Origin: an uncultured Oscillospiraceae bacterium
GTDB lineage: Bacteria > Bacillota > Clostridia > Oscillospirales > Oscillospiraceae
DNA: 12,953 bases
Direction of reading: 5' to 3'
Assembly (NCBI GenBank): GCA_934635545.1
Contig: CAKTZN010000031.1
Span: forward strand, 1-12,953
Positions within the stretch are counted from its first letter, which is position 1; the number at the start of each line of letters is the position of its first letter. The position numbers and the translations under genes are program-made. The notes beneath the pieces were generated by a model. That model was not told where the DNA came from. It did not search any database and was given only the letters and a program-made list of their open reading frames with translations. Shown here one piece after another: positions 10,473-12,953 of this stretch.

Positions 10473-12206
10473 TTAATCCATAATATCGTACTGCTTCATC
10501 AGTTCGATACGCTCCTTGGCCAGCTTGATGGAGCCGGAGGCGCTGTTGCCCGCATCGGACTGCTTTTCGCTGGCGTAGTGCGCGATACGCTGCACCCACG
10601 CGACCGGCAGCAGGTACGGGTGTTTTTTGAGGTACGGGTAGCGACGCTCCAGATACTCGCGCTTCGGGAATACCGTGCTTAGGACGCTGCTTTTCTCGCC
10701 GGTGCGGCTGGCCTTAACGGCGTTCAGCGTCACGGTCGAAGAGTGTAGTCGGGTGTAGTCGTTGGAACCGTACACGCCGCCGCAGAGGGTGTCGTGCAGC
10801 AGCGGCTCCACATCAACGGAATCGCTCCACGGTGCAGGCAGGTCAAATTCGATGCCGAGATAGTCCTTGGCAATACAGAACGCCGCTGCGGCAAATGTCG
10901 CCGCGTGGACGCTGGCGCACTGTTCATATAGATGTTGCCAGTCGATTTCTGCGTGATACTCCCGTGCCCACAGGCCGATATCACAGAACTGCCGCAGGCC
11001 GATGCCGCTACGCACAAAGTGCTTGTAGGCGTGTAAAATCAGGTACAGCAGATGCTCGTGGGGCGGCATGGCCAGAAAGCCGTCGATTTCGACAGGGTTG
11101 ATGTCGGCAAAAAAGTGATTCAGCTCGTCGTGGGCATCCTCGGAGGAATCGAATAAGTGCCGGTGCAACTCGATATAAAGCGGGCTGTCCTTTTTGGTAT
11201 AAGTCACCTCATCCGCCGTGGGCAGCTCGTCCGCAGGCGTATCGGTGGCCAGGCCGTTTACGAGAAGCTGTTCGTGGCAGGTCATGAATTCCGTGTCCGG
11301 GATATAGAGATCATCGTCCGCACTGATGCGATGATCCTTCAGCGGATACAGGCGGCTGCAAAGCTGTCCTTTGACCACAATAGGGTGCAGATTCGCCGTG
11401 CGGAGTTTGCGATAGAGGTCAGTAAATTCCGCCGAACGTACCGTCTGGTTCAAGACTTGGCCAATGACCTGTTGCTTAGTCATAGTGAACAGCGCGACGT
11501 TTTCCTCGGCGGCAGACGTCTTGCGAACGGTCTCGAAGAGAATCGGCAGCAGCTTCTGCTGATTGGCCAGCGTAAAAATGGCGGGCCAGTCCACCTTTTC
11601 GGCAGGCAAATCTCCGCCGGAGACGGCAGCTTTGGCGATATTCAGAAATTGTGTTTCGGTGGTGGTCAGGGTCATATTCGTGTGCCGAACCTTTTCTCTG
11701 AATTTTTCGATGGCGTGGGCAATAAGTAGCGAAGCGGAGCCGATGAACGCACCCAGCGTGTTGCAGATTACGTCGTCCGCCTCTGCCATGCCGAGGGCGT
11801 AGCGGCACTGAGCATACTCGATTCCTGTACTGAGAATGCAGCCGATAAGCGTCGTAAAGGCGATTCTGCCCCAACGGTGCCACTTCTGCGGCAGCACATT
11901 GGAGAGCGTTAAGCCCAGCGGGAAGAAAAGGAACACATTCATCAGCATCTCGCGGTAGAGTTCCGGTTGCTGTTGGGCAGCGACGAAGGTGGCAAAGGGG
12001 GTGAGGATCAGCCCGGTGCTGCCTTCCGAGCGGGTGAGAATCGTTGTATAAAGTATAGCCCCGGCCATCAAGAGCGCCAGAACGAGGTTTCCGCGCCGCC
12101 AACGCTTTGCCACTATGCGCGCAGATAACATACCCCAAGCAATAAGAGCCAGCGCCATGGAGAATATGATACGGAAGAGAGATTGAGTATAGATGTATTG
12201 AAGCAT
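10473..12206 (-). CDS. VanZ-like membrane domain fused to nucleotidyltransferase-like domain
   Basis: A 577-residue protein with two parts. Residues 1 to about 170 are a VanZ-like membrane domain of about four helices (10-28, 41-56, 88-105, 115-128, 150-168) with the family's conserved Asn90, FPLG (95-98), Glu130, Gln133 and ADDVICNTLGAFIG (143-156). Residues about 180-577 resemble the uncharacterised NTP_transf_5 nucleotidyltransferase family: VVKG (277-280), RLYP (285-288), then RISADDDLYI with Arg293 and Asp297-299 as likely metal ligands, and HLLYLILHAYKHF (about 400). VanZ is linked to teicoplanin resistance and surface glycans; NTP_transf_5 proteins occur in polysaccharide clusters. No good ribosome site precedes Met178, so the frame is one gene. 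It starts one base after the flippase stop. Confidence 0.8.
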   Translation of the reverse strand: MLQYIYTQSLFRIIFSMALALIAWGMLSARIVAKRWRRGNLVLALLMAGAILYTTILTRSEGSTGLILTPFATFVAAQQQPELYREMLMNVFLFFPLGLTLSNVLPQKWHRWGRIAFTTLIGCILSTGIEYAQCRYALGMAEADDVICNTLGAFIGSASLLIAHAIEKFREKVRHTNMTLTTTETQFLNIAKAAVSGGDLPAEKVDWPAIFTLANQQKLLPILFETVRKTSAAEENVALFTMTKQQVIGQVLNQTVRSAEFTDLYRKLRTANLHPIVVKGQLCSRLYPLKDHRISADDDLYIPDTEFMTCHEQLLVNGLATDTPADELPTADEVTYTKKDSPLYIELHRHLFDSSEDAHDELNHFFADINPVEIDGFLAMPPHEHLLYLILHAYKHFVRSGIGLRQFCDIGLWAREYHAEIDWQHLYEQCASVHAATFAAAAFCIAKDYLGIEFDLPAPWSDSVDVEPLLHDTLCGGVYGSNDYTRLHSSTVTLNAVKASRTGEKSSVLSTVFPKREYLERRYPYLKKHPYLLPVAWVQRIAHYASEKQSDAGNSASGSIKLAKERIELMKQYDIMD

Positions 12207-12207
12207 A

Positions 12208-12953
12208 TTATTCTTGCGATTGGGAAAGTCCCTTGAATCTGTTCCATGTTCTCTTCAGGTACGGAGTTATTAACTCTTTTACATAGCGATAGGTTTTTCT
12301 GTCGAATATCGATGTTACTGTAAAAAACAGTGGTATCACAATGATACTGGTAATTGCTGCCCATAGGATAATTCGCGGATAGGTATCCAGCGCAATATGG
12401 GCAAAAAATAGTTTGGATATCAGCGTTACCGAAACAAACAGAGCCAGATTAACCAACCAGCGACGATAGGTGGTCCATGGGGTGCGGTGTAAGACTTTTT
12501 TGTTTGCATAGATAATCATATCGTTGGTGCGATACAACAGCGCTGCAATAGTACCAATAAGGACACCATAGATACCGCAGAAATGTACACCTATTAAAGA
12601 TACCGTGATATTAATAATTGCCTCCAGTACAGAACGCCATTGCGTCTGCTTGAAATGTCCAGCAAACTTAATGACCATATTGGATGACTCTCGACCATTG
12701 TTCAGCAGGTATACCACAATAAACAGATATGGTAATATTGGATCAATATAATTGATGTCTTGAACTCCTGCAGTATAAAGCCTAAGAAATGGTAGAATGA
12801 ATATCCCTGCTATACAATATAATGAGGAAACCAATACCATGTTGTAGATTTCAAATGCATCATGCATGCAGAGATACTTTTCACGTTGTTTATTGCAAAA
12901 ACTCTGTCCTAAAAGGTATTGGATGCTGCCATTGATTGTACCAACTGCTGTAC
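12208..12953 (-). CDS. Polysaccharide flippase, C-terminal part (5' truncated by window edge)
   Basis: The reading frame is open to the window end; 12867 is only an internal ATG, and upstream of it the frame continues as TAVGTINGSIQYLLGQSF. About 248 residues of the C-terminal part are visible, with at least five hydrophobic segments (MVLVSSLYCIAGIFILPF, ILPYLFIVVYLL, INITVSLIGVHFCGIYGVLIGTIAALLY, WLVNLALFVSVTLI, IILWAAITSIIVIPLFFTV). This matches the MATE/MVF flippases of the Wzx/RfbX type that move undecaprenyl-linked oligosaccharides across the membrane. The segment GIYGVLIGTIAALLYRTNDMI is typical of that family. Codon use is more A+T-rich than in the VanZ-fusion gene. It forms a tight pair with that gene on the reverse strand. 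Confidence 0.8.
   Translation of the reverse strand, partial: TAVGTINGSIQYLLGQSFCNKQREKYLCMHDAFEIYNMVLVSSLYCIAGIFILPFLRLYTAGVQDINYIDPILPYLFIVVYLLNNGRESSNMVIKFAGHFKQTQWRSVLEAIINITVSLIGVHFCGIYGVLIGTIAALLYRTNDMIIYANKKVLHRTPWTTYRRWLVNLALFVSVTLISKLFFAHIALDTYPRIILWAAITSIIVIPLFFTVTSIFDRKTYRYVKELITPYLKRTWNRFKGLSQSQE

Overview
The window is a mosaic from a moderately GC-rich, low-GC-phylum (Firmicutes) genome. Codon use, AGGAGG-type ribosome binding sites and gene families (VanZ-like, Mob/Pre relaxase, NTP_transf_5-like) suggest a gut clostridium of the Oscillospiraceae/Ruminococcaceae type. This is inference; no rRNA or other marker gene is present.

Region 1 (1-2690) is an accessory islet, visibly more A+T-rich in its AAA gene. 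It holds a reverse-strand AAA-family ATPase, a 12-bp tandem-repeat mini-ORF, a Phd/YefM-type antitoxin whose PIN-like toxin survives only as about nine codons, and a frameshifted EHEN-motif protein. Two near-identical, covarying hairpins (71-117 and 2647-2687) flank the islet.

Region 2 (about 2693-10464) reads as one mobilizable element. Its left part is a non-coding block of stacked hairpins ending in a pMV158-type (MOBV) origin of transfer, with a predicted nick between 2992 and 2993. A reverse-strand operon follows: Fic protein, unknown 122-aa protein, XRE regulator and sigma-70 factor. It is driven by a good promoter at 6242-6270 surrounded by AATTTCATCAT repeats. A forward-strand replication/mobilization module diverges from it: CHC2 zinc-finger protein, SF3 helicase, small winged-helix-like protein, a highly structured intergenic RNA with a strong terminator, small XRE-like protein, MOBV relaxase and a small conserved-looking protein, closed by a strong terminator at 10417-10464. 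The oriT and the relaxase belong to the same family, which ties the two ends of this region together. No integrase or clear attachment site is visible.

Region 3 (10473-12953) is a reverse-strand cell-surface polysaccharide tail: the C-terminal part of an O-antigen/teichuronic-type flippase that runs off the window, and a VanZ domain fused to a nucleotidyltransferase-like domain. It converges on the mobile element and may be flanking host or cargo DNA.

The most notable points are the MOBV oriT with its nested inverted repeats, the promoterless mob genes behind a terminator and a switch-like RNA fold, the QVxV repeat peptide with only synonymous change at its conserved positions, and the toxin remnant fused to that repeat.
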